Assembly: GCA_034004685.1 (NCBI GenBank)
Contig: JAVEWG010000018.1
Location: 1-64,000, forward strand
From: JAEUNX01 sp034004685
GTDB lineage: Bacteria > Pseudomonadota > Gammaproteobacteria > Burkholderiales > Rhodocyclaceae
Direction of reading: 5' to 3'
Length of the DNA: 64,000 nucleotides
The notes beneath the pieces are model-generated. The model did no database searches and had not been told where the DNA came from. It was given only the letters and a program-made list of their open reading frames with translations. Numbering within the stretch: position 1 is the stretch's first letter; every line of letters begins with the position of its first letter. The translations under genes and the position numbers were made by a program. This document shows positions 16,790 through 26,511 of the stretch, in pieces.

Positions 16790-19700
16790 GGCCCCCCTCC
16801 ATCCGGCGCCCCGTAGGCGCGGCAGAAGGCGGCCACNNNNNNNNNNNNNNNNNNNNNNNNNNNNNNNNNNNNNNNNNNNNNNNNNNNNNNNNNNNNNNNN
16901 NNNNNNNNNNNNNNNNNNNNNNNNNNNNNNNNNNNNGCCACCACCAGCCCCCCCATGATGGCCACCGCCATGGGGCCCCAGAAAACCTGGCGGGTCAGGG
17001 GAATCATGGCCAGCACCGCCGCTGTGGCGGTGAGCACGATGGGGCGGAAGCGGCGCACGGTGGAGCCGATGATGGCTTCCCAGCGGCTCTTGCCGGCGGC
17101 TTCATCCTGCTCGATCTGATCCACCAGGATCACCGAATTGCGCATGATCATGCCTGCCAGGGCGATCACCCCCAGGTTGGCAACGAAGCCGAAGGGGACC
17201 TGGAACACCAGCAAGGCCAGGGACACCCCCACCATGCCCAAGGGGGCCGTCAGGAGCACCAGCAGCGAACGGCTCAGGCTTTTCAACTGGGCCATCAGCA
17301 GGGTCAAAATGGCCAGAACCACAAAAGGCACCACCGCGGCGATGGACTTTTCCGCCGTCTGGGAGCCCTCGACGCTCCCCCCCAGCTCGATCCGGTAACC
17401 AGATGGCAGGGCCTGCCGGACATCCGCCAGGGCCTTGTTCACCTCGGCGGTCACCTCCGTGGGCAGGGCCCCGTCGGTCATGTCCGCCCGCACCGTGATG
17501 GCGGGCAGGCGCTCCCGCCGCCAGATCGCCCCCTCCTCCAGCACCGGCACCAGCCTGGCCACCTGGGCCACGGGCAGATGGCGGCCATCGGCGGTGACCA
17601 CCTGCAGGTCGGGCAGGCGGTCGAGGTGACCTCGGTCCGGGTCCGGGGCCCGCAGCAGCACCTCGATCAGCTGATCATCCTCCCGGTAGCGGGTCAAGGT
17701 GGTGCCCTGCTGCCAGCCCTTGAGGGCCTGGGCCACCTCCCGGGTACTCACCCCCAGGTGGCGGGCGCGGGCCTGGTCGATCTCCACCCGGATGCTCTTG
17801 ATCTTCTCATTCCAGTTCAGGTTCACGTCCACCAGCCTGGGGTGGCGATCCATGACCGCCCTGACCTGGCCGGCGATGGCCCGCAGCGTGGAAATGTCCT
17901 CCCCCAGCACCCGGAACTGCACCGGAAAACCCACCGGCGGGCCGTTTTCCAGACGGAAGATCCGCACCCGCGCCGCGCTCAGTGCCCCATTGGCGGCCCC
18001 AAAGCGGGTCTCCAGGCGGCCCTTGACCGCCTCCCGGGCCTCGATGCTGGGGGTGTTGATGACTATTTCGGCGAAGTTGTCGGCGAAGAGTTGCTGATCC
18101 ATGGTCAGGTAAAAGCGGGGGGCGCCGTTGCCCAGATAGGACGACACGTTCAACACCGCCGGATCGCCCCGCAGGCTTTCCTCGATGCGCTGCACCTCGG
18201 CCTCCACCGCCCGGGGGGACGCCCCTTCGGGGAGGGTGACCTGCACCATCACCTCAAAGCGATCCGCCGGCGGAAAAAACTGCTTTTCCACGCCGAAAAC
18301 GAAGGCCGCCAGGGCGATGGCGAAGGCCGCCAGGGTCGCCATGATCACGCGCCAGCGGTGGCGCACGCACCAGGTCACCAGGGCGCGAAAGCGACGATAA
18401 AAAAAGGTGTTGTAGATGTCGCCGCCATGGCTGGCGGCCTTGGCCATCAGGCTTGGCGGATCCAGCAGCCGGTAGCCCAGATAGGGGGTGAAGATCACCG
18501 CCACGAACCAGGAACTCACCAGGGCGATGCCGATCACCGAGAACAGGGAAAAGATGTACTCCCCCACCACCGAATGGGCAAAACCGATGGGGGCGAAACC
18601 CGCCACGGTGATCAGGGTACCGGTGAGCATCGGCCAGGCCGTGGAGGTATAGGCGTAGGTGGCCGCCTTGTAGCGGTCCCAGCCCTGCTCCAGCTTCACC
18701 ACCATCATTTCCGCGGCAATGATGGCGTCGTCCACCAGCAGCCCCAGGGCGATCACCAGGGCCCCCAGGGAGATGCGCTGCAGGTCGGTGCCGGTGATCT
18801 TCATCACGATGAAGGTAATGGCCAGCACCACCGGAATGGACAGGGCCACCACGGTGCCGGTGCGCCAACCCAGGCTGAGGAAGGAAACCACCAGGATGAT
18901 GGCGATGGCCTCCCCCAGGGAGGTGACGAACAGGCGGATCGACTGTTCCACCTTGTGGGGCTGGTCGGCCACGGTGTGGATATCGATGCCCACCGGCAAC
19001 AGCTCGCCCAGGCGCCGGATTTCCCGCGCCAGGTTCTCCCCCAGGTGGATCACGTCGCCGCCCTTGTTCATCACCACCCCGATGCCGATGGCGGGCTTGC
19101 CGTCCACCCGCATCCGGGGGGTTGGAGGATCGGCATGGCCACGGCTCACCTGGGCGATGTCGGCCACCCGGATCTGGCGGCCGTTGACGGTGACCAGGGC
19201 CTCCCGGACGCTGTCCAGCGAATCGAAGGCGCCCCCTACCCGCAGGCGCAGGCGGTGGTCGTCGGTTTCCACGAAACCGCCGTCGGCCACCCCGTTCTGC
19301 TTGTCCAGGGCATCGGCCAGATCCCGGGGCGTCAGGCCCAGGGTGGCCAGCCGCCGGGGTGAGATCTCCACGAAGATCTTTTCTTCCTGGACCCCCAGCA
19401 ACTCGACCCGCCGCACATCCGGCACCCGGCGCAGCTCCCGGGCCATGTCCTCGGCCTGGCGGCGCAGTTCCGCCAGGTCGTGGCCGTCGGCGGTAAGGGC
19501 CACGATATTGACCATCACGTCGCCAAATTCCTCATTGGGAAAGGGGCCCTGCACCCCGGCAGGCAGGGTCTGGCGAATGTCCTCCAGCCTTCGGCGCACC
19601 TGGCGCCAGGACTCCGGCACCTCCGCCTTGGGGGTGTAATCCAGCAGGGTGACGAAGACCAGGGACTCGCCGGGACGGGATACGGAGGAAACGAAATCCA

Positions 19701-19941
19701 CCCAGGGAGTGTCGTAGAGTTTCTTTTCCACCCGATCGGTCAGCTCCCGCTCCACTTCGCCGGCGCCGGCCCCCGGCCAGAGGGTGCGCACCACCATCAC
19801 CTTGAAAGTGAAATCCGGATCCTCGGCACGGCCCAGGCCAAAATAGGCCTGCACCCCGGCAATCAGCACCAGCACCATGAAAAACCGCACCAACCGGGGA
19901 TGACTCAGGGCCCAGCCGGACAGATTGAAGGAATTGTTCAT
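16786..19941 (-). CDS. RND-family efflux transporter, interrupted by an assembly gap
   Basis: About 1,020-1,050 residues. A typical HAE1/AcrB-like inner-membrane pump: N-terminal TM1, porter domains, TM2-TM6 with the 'VDDAIIAAEMM' motif in TM4, a second porter half, and TM8-TM12. The 'GFVANLGVIALAGMIMRNSVILVDQIEQD' region lies near the C-terminus. The 100 Ns fall in TM12; after GGLVV the sequence resumes at VAAFCRAYG. It overlaps the adaptor gene upstream and emrB downstream by four bases each. No dedicated outer-membrane channel is present. Confidence 0.9.
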   Translation of the reverse strand: MNNSFNLSGWALSHPRLVRFFMVLVLIAGVQAYFGLGRAEDPDFTFKVMVVRTLWPGAGAGEVERELTDRVEKKLYDTPWVDFVSSVSRPGESLVFVTLLDYTPKAEVPESWRQVRRRLEDIRQTLPAGVQGPFPNEEFGDVMVNIVALTADGHDLAELRRQAEDMARELRRVPDVRRVELLGVQEEKIFVEISPRRLATLGLTPRDLADALDKQNGVADGGFVETDDHRLRLRVGGAFDSLDSVREALVTVNGRQIRVADIAQVSRGHADPPTPRMRVDGKPAIGIGVVMNKGGDVIHLGENLAREIRRLGELLPVGIDIHTVADQPHKVEQSIRLFVTSLGEAIAIILVVSFLSLGWRTGTVVALSIPVVLAITFIVMKITGTDLQRISLGALVIALGLLVDDAIIAAEMMVVKLEQGWDRYKAATYAYTSTAWPMLTGTLITVAGFAPIGFAHSVVGEYIFSLFSVIGIALVSSWFVAVIFTPYLGYRLLDPPSLMAKAASHGGDIYNTFFYRRFRALVTWCVRHRWRVIMATLAAFAIALAAFVFGVEKQFFPPADRFEVMVQVTLPEGASPRAVEAEVQRIEESLRGDPAVLNVSSYLGNGAPRFYLTMDQQLFADNFAEIVINTPSIEAREAVKGRLETRFGAANGALSAARVRIFRLENGPPVGFPVQFRVLGEDISTLRAIAGQVRAVMDRHPRLVDVNLNWNEKIKSIRVEIDQARARHLGVSTREVAQALKGWQQGTTLTRYREDDQLIEVLLRAPDPDRGHLDRLPDLQVVTADGRHLPVAQVARLVPVLEEGAIWRRERLPAITVRADMTDGALPTEVTAEVNKALADVRQALPSGYRIELGGSVEGSQTAEKSIAAVVPFVVLAILTLLMAQLKSLSRSLLVLLTAPLGMVGVSLALLVFQVPFGFVANLGVIALAGMIMRNSVILVDQIEQDEAAGKSRWEAIIGSTVRRFRPIVLTATAAVLAMIPLTRQVFWGPMAVAIMGGLVVXXXXXXXXXXXXXXXXXXXXXXXXXXXXXXXXXXVAAFCRAYGAPDGGGP
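16837..16936. other. Assembly gap of 100 Ns
   Basis: Exactly 100 unknown bases, the conventional placeholder for a gap of unknown length. The flanking codons read ...GGLVVA and VAAFCRAYG..., so only the last membrane helix of the RND pump is missing. Confidence 0.99.
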
Positions 19942-20993
19942 GGCCGCTGGCCATCCACCGCGCCTGGGGCCGTCGGGGCCACCTTGACCTTTTCGCCCTC
20001 CGCCAGCCGGTGCCCGCCGGCGGCCACGATGCGATCGCCCGCCGCCAGCCCCCCGCCGATCACCGCCCCCAGGTCGGCATAGCGCAGCACGCTCACCGGC
20101 ACGAGGGTCAGGACGCCCTCCTCATCCAGCTTCCACACCGCGAATCCCTGGTCCTTCTGGAACAAGGCCGTGGTGGGCACCACCAACTGGTCCGGGGCTG
20201 CCGGGCGCGGGAAGCGCACGCTGGCGCTCAGGCCCACCGGCAGGCGCGGCTCAGCCTCGGGCAAGGCGACCCGCGCGGCGTAGGTGCGGCTTGCCGGATC
20301 CGCGGCGGCGGCGATCTCCCTCAGGCGCCCCACCAGGCGCCGGCCCTCCTGGGCCCACAGGGTCACCTCCGCCGTGTCCCCCACCTTGAGTTCGGCCGCA
20401 TCCGCCTCGGGCAGGGCCAGGGCCACCTCCCGATCCCCATCGGGGGCCAGGCGGATCACCGGCTGGCCCGCCGCCACCACCTGCCCGGCCTCCGCCAGCA
20501 CGGCGGCCACGGTGCCCGCCCGCTCCGCCGTCAGGGTGGCATAGGACACCTGATTGCGGGCCAGGCCGGCCTGGGCCAGGGCCGCCTGATAGGCGGTTTC
20601 CCGGGATTCCAGGGCCGACTGGCTGATGAAATTACGGGTCCGCAGTTCCCGGTGGCGCTGGAGTTCCGCCTCGGCCTGGGCACGCCGCGCCTCGGCATCG
20701 GCAGCCAGCAGGGTGACATCGGCGGGATCCAGGCGGGCCAACACCTGGCCGGCCCCCACCGGAGCGCCCGCATCCACCAGGCGCTGGGAAATCCGGCCGG
20801 CCAGGCGGAAGGCCAGTACCGTTTCATGGCGAGCGCGTACCTCGCCGCTGTAATCCCGCGCCCCACGGGACGGGTCGGCCCCCACCGTGAAGACCCGCAC
20901 CGTCCGCGCCGGCTGGGGGGGCGGGGGGGGGGGCGCGCCGCAGGCATGGAGGAGAGGCAGGAGTAAGCAGCAGGCGAGCAAGCGGGGGTTCAT
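19938..20993 (-). CDS. RND efflux periplasmic adaptor lipoprotein
   Basis: 351 residues. The signal sequence ends in a lipobox 'LLHAC' with the lipidated cysteine near residue 18, followed by a proline run. The membrane-fusion-protein parts are in order: lipoyl half-motifs around 'VLAFRLAGRISQRLVDAGAPVGAGQ', a short coiled-coil hairpin (about 95-140), a beta-barrel with 'VALALPEADAAELKVGD', and a membrane-proximal domain. It pairs with the RND pump whose start it overlaps. Confidence 0.92.
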   Translation of the reverse strand: MNPRLLACCLLLPLLHACGAPPPPPPQPARTVRVFTVGADPSRGARDYSGEVRARHETVLAFRLAGRISQRLVDAGAPVGAGQVLARLDPADVTLLAADAEARRAQAEAELQRHRELRTRNFISQSALESRETAYQAALAQAGLARNQVSYATLTAERAGTVAAVLAEAGQVVAAGQPVIRLAPDGDREVALALPEADAAELKVGDTAEVTLWAQEGRRLVGRLREIAAAADPASRTYAARVALPEAEPRLPVGLSASVRFPRPAAPDQLVVPTTALFQKDQGFAVWKLDEEGVLTLVPVSVLRYADLGAVIGGGLAAGDRIVAAGGHRLAEGEKVKVAPTAPGAVDGQRP

Positions 20994-21652
20994 GACAGGG
21001 TGGTTCCGGTTTGGAGCAGGCCGTTGAGCAGCATGTCCAGATGGATGGAAATGTATTGCTCCGGCGGGCAGTGGCTGCCGCAGGCCCGCAGGGGTGCGTT
21101 GTTCCAGACGACCAGCATCAGCATGGGCGCCATGATCACTTCGATGGCGGCCTCCACCGCCACCGGCCGGAACTCACCCCGGGCGATGCCGCCCTCCAGC
21201 ACCCTGCGGATCATCTGGCGGCCCCGCAGGACGATGTTTTCGGAGAAGTAGCTGGCCACTTCGGGAAAATTGCCGGCCTCGGCGATAATGAGCTTGTGCA
21301 GGGCCCCCAGCCTCAGGTCACTGTTGCAGTGCCACCAGTAGATCAGGATGTCCTTCAGCTGCTGGGCGGCGGAGCCGGCATGGCTCGCCAGCATGGCCTC
21401 GGCCTTGTCCACGCTGGGCAGCACGATGCCCCGCACCACAGCATTGAAGAGGGCCTCCTTGCTGTCGAAATAGAGATACAGGGTGCCCTTGGAAACCCCG
21501 GCCCGGGCGGCCACTTCGTCCAGCCGGGTGGCGGCGAAACCCTTCTCGGTAAACAGGACCAGGGCCGCCGCCAGCAACTCCGCCGGGCGGGCTTCCTTGC
21601 GCCGCGCCCGCTTTCCGGCGGGCAAGGCGGTTCCGCTGCCCTCATCCGTCAT
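20990..21652 (-). CDS. TetR/AcrR-family repressor
   Basis: 220 residues. The N-terminal helix-turn-helix (about 25-70) contains 'TRLDEVAARAGVSKGTLYLYFDSKEALF', the typical recognition region. The C-terminal ligand domain (about 80-215) is variable. It is the first gene of the efflux operon and overlaps the adaptor start by four bases. An inverted repeat 50 bases upstream of its start is a probable self-operator, so it likely represses the whole operon until a substrate binds. Confidence 0.92.
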   Translation of the reverse strand: MTDEGSGTALPAGKRARRKEARPAELLAAALVLFTEKGFAATRLDEVAARAGVSKGTLYLYFDSKEALFNAVVRGIVLPSVDKAEAMLASHAGSAAQQLKDILIYWWHCNSDLRLGALHKLIIAEAGNFPEVASYFSENIVLRGRQMIRRVLEGGIARGEFRPVAVEAAIEVIMAPMLMLVVWNNAPLRACGSHCPPEQYISIHLDMLLNGLLQTGTTLS

Positions 21653-21701
21653 GGCCCATCTCCCTTGATCCTGAGGGCGAACATCCCGTCCATTCGCTGA
21701 C

Positions 21702-21715
21702 TGACTATCCAGTCA
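21702..21715. promoter_or_regulatory. Candidate TetR-type operator
   Basis: TGACT-ATCC-AGTCA is a perfect inverted repeat. The preceding bases add a further GACTGACT direct repeat. It lies 50 bases upstream of the TetR gene start, where AcrR-like regulators bind their own promoters. The rest of the 273-bp gap to the divergent kinase gene shows no other structure. Confidence 0.6.
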
Positions 21716-21925
21716 TTAATTCTACCCATCCAGGACCTACATGCGCAAGGAGCGCCAACGCCGGCACGTTGCAAGCAAGGGGGCCCAGGCGTGAAGCAAG
21801 CCATGGACCTATACCCACACGTTTCAATAATATATTCAGCAACATGGTTGTGATGGGCTCATGGGAACGGCCCCTCGAACCAACCTACCAACGCTTCGCC
21901 CGTCCCGGATGGCTGCCCAGACCCC

Positions 21926-24900
21926 ATGACCCAAGAGCCTGTTGAACACCCCCTGGCGCTGCTTGCCCTATGCACGGACGAACCGCGCCTGCAACGCCTG
22001 GAGCAGGCGCTGAAGCGCTCGGGGGTGGCCTGCCGGCTGGCGACGGAAGGCGACTTGTCGGCAGCCGTGGCGTCCCTGGCAAGCAACCACCATGACCTCT
22101 GCCTGCTGGATGGCCAGCTCGATCCGGGGGCTTGCCTGCTCGCCCTGCAGCAGGCCCGGGCGCAAGGATGGCGGATGCCCCTGGTCCTCCTGGCCCCAGC
22201 CTCCGCTCCCGGAATCCAGGACCGCGCGCGCGCGCTGGGGGCGGCGGCCACCCTGGACCCGTGGGATCTGCCGCCCGCAGCCCTGGGGGCGTGTCTGAGC
22301 CTCGCCAGGCCCCTGGGCCATCAGATCCGGCGGATGGAAGGCAAGCGGGCCGCCCTGGCCCGCGCCAACGCCGAACTGCTCCGCCTGAAGGCCACCCTGG
22401 ATGCCCACGCTATCGTCAGCGTGACCGATGCCGCCGGCACCATCCTGGAGGTGAACCCCCAGTTCTGCCAAGTCAGCGGCTACCGCCCTGAAGAAATCCT
22501 CGGCCGCAACCACCGCATCCTCAAGTCCGGCGAACACCCCGACGGCCTCTACCAGAATCTGTGGGCCGTCATTTCCCGGGGGGATACCTGGCATGGCGAA
22601 ATCTGCAATCGCCGCAAGGACGGGAGCCTCTACTGGGTGCGAAGCACCATCGTCCCCTTTACCGACGGTGACGGCCTGCCCTACCGCTACATCTCCATTC
22701 GCACCGACGTCACCGCCATCAAGGCCAGCGAAGCCCGGATACGTCTGCTGGCCCAGGCGCTGGAAGCCAGCGGCGACGGCATCATCATTGCCGACACCCT
22801 CCAGCCCGACACGCCGCTTGCCTATGTCAACTCAGCCTTCGAGCGCATGAGCAGCTACCCCCGGGAGGCGCTGCTGGGCCGCAACGGCAAAATGCTGCTG
22901 GACACCGAAACCCAGCAGCCCGCCATTGCCGAACTTTCCCGGGCCCTTGACCAATGCCGCCCCATCCGGACCCTGCTGCGGCTCCGTCGCAAGGACGGCA
23001 GCCCGATATGGACCGACTTCTCCTTCGCCCCGGTGCGGGACGACAGTGGCCGGCTCACCCATTACGTGGGCAGCGCCCAGGACCAGACCGACCGCATCGA
23101 GATGGAAGAGCGGCTGCGCCAGAGCGAGGAGCGGCTCAGGCGCAGCCAGACCTACGCCGAAATCGGCACCTGGGACTGGAACATCGCCACCGGGGAGCTG
23201 TACTGGTCGGAAAGCATCGCCCCCCTGTTTGGCTATGGCCCGATGGTTGAAACCACCTATGGGAACTTCCTCGCCGCCATCCACCCCGAGGACCGCCCCT
23301 TGGTGGAAGAGGCCATACGGACGTGCCTGGAGGGCGGGAAAAAATACGACATCGAACACCGGGTGGTCTGGCCCGATGGCACCGTGCGCTGGCTGCTGGA
23401 GCGGGGCGACGTCAGCCGGGATGCCCAGGGCAAGCCGCTGCACATGCTGGGGCTGGTGCAGGACATCACCGAGCGCAAGCGCACCCAGGAAAAGCTCGCC
23501 GCCAGCCAGACCACCCTCACCCACGCCCAGCGCATCGCCCACCTGGGCAGCTGGACCCTGGATCTGGCCACCGGCGAGCTGGCGTGGACCGAGGAGGTGT
23601 TCCGGATTTTCGGACGGGACCGCAAGACCTTCATTCCCACCGCCCACTCCTTCCTCCAGACGGTCCACCCGGAGGACCAGGCCAAGGTCAAGGCCCTCAC
23701 CACCCAGGCCCCCCGCAGCGGCCTGGCACCCCTGGTGGCCCGCATCCGCCGCCCCGACGGCGGCCTGCGCTACGTCCAGACCATGGCCGAGCTGACCCTC
23801 AACCCCCGCGGCACCCCCACCACCCTGACGGGCACGGTCCAGGACATCACCGAACTCAAGGAGGCCGAAGCCTTTGCCCGCAAGGTCAGCGAGCGCTTCC
23901 GGGATCTGGTGGAAACCAGCGCTGACTGGATCTGGGAGACCGACGCCCTGGGCTACTACACCTACGCCAGCCCCCGCATCATGGATCTGCTGGGTTACCC
24001 GCAGGAAGAGGTGATCGGCCGCTCACCGGTCAGTCTCTTGATGGCCGGCGAAGCGGAACGCCTGGATGCCTATCGCCGCCATGTCATGACCGAGCGCATC
24101 CCCTTTATCAACAACATCCGCCGCTGCCGCCATCGGGATGGCCGCATCGTTATCATTGAATCCAGTGGCGTTCCCGCCTTCAATGCCCAAGGCGAATTCA
24201 TCGGTTATCGGGGCGTGGACCGGGATGTCACAAAACGGATGGAGCGCGAACAGGAGCTGGAAGCCGCCAAGGCCGAGGCCGAACGGGCCAACCAGGCCAA
24301 ATCCGCCTTCCTGTCCGGCATGAGCCACGAGTTGCGCACCCCCCTCAACGCCATCCTGGGCTTTGCTCAGCTCATGGGCCTGAACCGGGAACTCCCCCCC
24401 GACCAGCGGGGCAACCTGGAAGAGATCCTCAAGGCCGGCCGCCATCTGCTGGACCTGGTCAACGAGGTGCTGGATCTGGCCAAGGTCGAATCCGGCAAGG
24501 TGGAGCTCTCCCTGGAGCCCGTATCCTTCGATGAACTGGCCCAGAGCACCATCAACCTGCTGCGCCCCCTGGCAAGCCAGCGGGACGTCAGCCTCCGCCT
24601 GGAGCCCCCCGGGGACGACCCCGTGTGGTTCCGCGCCGACCGCTTGCGGACCAAGCAGGTCATCGTCAACCTCCTGTCCAACGCCATCAAGTACAACCAC
24701 CCCGGCGGCAGCGCCACCTTGCGCCTGGCCCAGATCGACGGCGGCCCCTTGCGGATTGAAGTGGCCGACACCGGGCCGGGCCTTTCCCCGGAAGCGCAAC
24801 AAGCCCTGTTCCAACCCTTTCAGCGCCTGGATGGCACCCAAGACATCGAAGGCACCGGCATCGGGCTGGTCATCAGCAAACGCCTGGTAGAAGCCATGGG

Positions 24901-25423
24901 GGGCCAGATCGGCGTAGACAGCCAGCCGGGGGCCGGCAGCACCTTCTGGCTGGAACTGCCGGTGATCGATCCACCCCTGGCCGCCGCCCCGGCGCTGGCC
25001 CCCCCAGCCGAAATCCCGCCCCCCGGCCCCTTGGCGGGAGCCCTGCTCTACATCGAGGACAATCCGGCCAACCTGCGCCTGATGGAACAGATCGTTGCCG
25101 GTCAGCCGGGCCTGGCCCTGACCAGCGCCCAGACCCCCCGGGGCGGCCTGGATCTGGCCCGGCAGCTGCGCCCGGACGTGATCCTGCTGGACATCAATCT
25201 GCCCGGGATGGACGGTTACCGGATCCGGGAACGACTCCTCGCCCATCCCTCCACCGCCGGGATTCCGGTCATCGCCATCAGCGCCAGCGCCATGCACGAA
25301 GACCTCCGGCGAGCCCGCCAGGCCCGCTTCCAGGCTTTCCTGAGCAAGCCCATCCACATTCCCCAGTTCCTGTCGACCCTCGAAGCCATCCTGCAGGGTC
25401 GGGACCCTCTCGCGGAGCGATAA
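21926..25423 (+). CDS. Multi-PAS hybrid sensor histidine kinase/response regulator
   Basis: 1,165 residues with no membrane segment. In order: an N-terminal receiver-like domain (about 8-125, with aspartate in 'CLLDGQ' but weak surrounding acidic residues), about five PAS/PAC modules (about 150-780, each ending in a 'DIT'-like motif), a HisKA helix with the phospho-acceptor histidine in 'MSHELRTPLNAILGF' (about 801), an ATPase domain with 'NAIKYN', 'DTGPGLS' and 'GTGIGLVIS', and a C-terminal receiver (about 1035-1150) with aspartate in 'ILLDINLPGMDG' (about 1088). It probably senses cytoplasmic ligands or redox state. It is followed after 2 bases by an HD-GYP response regulator, its likely partner. 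Confidence 0.92.
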   Translation: MTQEPVEHPLALLALCTDEPRLQRLEQALKRSGVACRLATEGDLSAAVASLASNHHDLCLLDGQLDPGACLLALQQARAQGWRMPLVLLAPASAPGIQDRARALGAAATLDPWDLPPAALGACLSLARPLGHQIRRMEGKRAALARANAELLRLKATLDAHAIVSVTDAAGTILEVNPQFCQVSGYRPEEILGRNHRILKSGEHPDGLYQNLWAVISRGDTWHGEICNRRKDGSLYWVRSTIVPFTDGDGLPYRYISIRTDVTAIKASEARIRLLAQALEASGDGIIIADTLQPDTPLAYVNSAFERMSSYPREALLGRNGKMLLDTETQQPAIAELSRALDQCRPIRTLLRLRRKDGSPIWTDFSFAPVRDDSGRLTHYVGSAQDQTDRIEMEERLRQSEERLRRSQTYAEIGTWDWNIATGELYWSESIAPLFGYGPMVETTYGNFLAAIHPEDRPLVEEAIRTCLEGGKKYDIEHRVVWPDGTVRWLLERGDVSRDAQGKPLHMLGLVQDITERKRTQEKLAASQTTLTHAQRIAHLGSWTLDLATGELAWTEEVFRIFGRDRKTFIPTAHSFLQTVHPEDQAKVKALTTQAPRSGLAPLVARIRRPDGGLRYVQTMAELTLNPRGTPTTLTGTVQDITELKEAEAFARKVSERFRDLVETSADWIWETDALGYYTYASPRIMDLLGYPQEEVIGRSPVSLLMAGEAERLDAYRRHVMTERIPFINNIRRCRHRDGRIVIIESSGVPAFNAQGEFIGYRGVDRDVTKRMEREQELEAAKAEAERANQAKSAFLSGMSHELRTPLNAILGFAQLMGLNRELPPDQRGNLEEILKAGRHLLDLVNEVLDLAKVESGKVELSLEPVSFDELAQSTINLLRPLASQRDVSLRLEPPGDDPVWFRADRLRTKQVIVNLLSNAIKYNHPGGSATLRLAQIDGGPLRIEVADTGPGLSPEAQQALFQPFQRLDGTQDIEGTGIGLVISKRLVEAMGGQIGVDSQPGAGSTFWLELPVIDPPLAAAPALAPPAEIPPPGPLAGALLYIEDNPANLRLMEQIVAGQPGLALTSAQTPRGGLDLARQLRPDVILLDINLPGMDGYRIRERLLAHPSTAGIPVIAISASAMHEDLRRARQARFQAFLSKPIHIPQFLSTLEAILQGRDPLAER

Positions 25424-25425
25424 GC

Positions 25426-26511
25426 TTGCAGCCCACCCTAGACCGTTTCGACCCCAGCACCGTCGCCATCCTGGTGGTGGACGACGAACCGGCCAACGTC
25501 CTCTTGCTGGAAAAAATCCTCGCCACCGCCGGCTACCGCGACGTCCGGGCCACCACCGACCCCCGCCAGACCCTGGAACTGGCCCGGGCCCAGGGCACCG
25601 ACCTGCTTCTGCTGGACATCAACATGCCCGCCATGAACGGCTTCCAGGTGATGGCCCAGCTCCGCCAGGAACTCGGTTCGCCCCCCAGCGTGCTGGTGCT
25701 CACCGCCCAAACCGCCCTGGAGCATCGCCTGCGGGCCCTGGAAGAAGGCGCCCGGGATTTCCTCTCCAAGCCCATCGAAATCCCGGAACTGCTGGCCCGG
25801 GTCCGCAACCTGGTTGAAGCCCACCTGCTGCAACGCTATCTGCGCCAGAAAAACGCCAGCCTGGAGGCCCAGGTCTCCGAGCGCACCCGGGAACTCCACG
25901 ACAGCCGCCTGGACATCATCCGCCGGCTCGGCCGGGCGGCGGAATTCCGGGACAACGAAACCGGCCTGCACATCATCCGCATGAGCAAATACTCCCAGAT
26001 CCTGGGGCTCAAGGCCGGCATGGCGGCGGACGAAGCAGAACTGCTCCTCCAGGCCAGCCCCATGCATGACATCGGCAAGATCGGGATCCCCGATCACATC
26101 CTCCTCAAGCCCGGCAAGCTGGACCCCCAGGAGTGGGCCGTCATGCAGACCCATGCCCGCATCGGCGCCGATCTGCTGGACGGCAACCCCGCCCCCCTCC
26201 TGCGCATGGCCCGGGACATCGCCCTGACCCACCATGAAAAATGGGACGGCAGCGGCTATCCCAACGGACTGGCGGGGGAAGCCATTCCCCTGGTGGGGCG
26301 GGTGGTGGCGGTGGCGGACGTCTTCGACGCCCTCACCAGCGCCCGGCCCTACAAGGCCCCCTGGCCCGTGGAAAAGGCCCTGGATTTGCTCAAGGAACAG
26401 CGGGATCGTCATTTTGAAGGGCGCCTGGTGGACCTCTTCCTGGAGGCCTTGGACCAAATCCTGAAGATCCGCGACCTCTACGCCGAACCCGGCGGGAACG
26501 CCACGCCCTAG
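25426..26511 (+). CDS. Response regulator with HD-GYP c-di-GMP phosphodiesterase domain
   Basis: 361 residues from a TTG that follows the kinase stop after two bases; this start places the receiver's 'ILVVDDEPAN' at the usual distance. The receiver (about 12-130) has its phospho-aspartate in 'LLLLDINMPAMNG'. The HD-GYP domain (about 165-345) has the metal motif 'HDIGKIGIPDHIL', then 'HARIGADLL', 'HHEKWDGSGYP' and 'VVAVADVFDALTSARPYK', all as in active cyclic-di-GMP phosphodiesterases. It probably lowers c-di-GMP when phosphorylated by the preceding kinase. Its stop overlaps the convergent EF-hand gene. Confidence 0.95.
   Translation: MQPTLDRFDPSTVAILVVDDEPANVLLLEKILATAGYRDVRATTDPRQTLELARAQGTDLLLLDINMPAMNGFQVMAQLRQELGSPPSVLVLTAQTALEHRLRALEEGARDFLSKPIEIPELLARVRNLVEAHLLQRYLRQKNASLEAQVSERTRELHDSRLDIIRRLGRAAEFRDNETGLHIIRMSKYSQILGLKAGMAADEAELLLQASPMHDIGKIGIPDHILLKPGKLDPQEWAVMQTHARIGADLLDGNPAPLLRMARDIALTHHEKWDGSGYPNGLAGEAIPLVGRVVAVADVFDALTSARPYKAPWPVEKALDLLKEQRDRHFEGRLVDLFLEALDQILKIRDLYAEPGGNATP

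Noticed and set aside
17578..19362. A 594-codon plus-strand frame
   Set aside because: It is the complement of the RND pump gene and has no recognisable domain or ribosome site.
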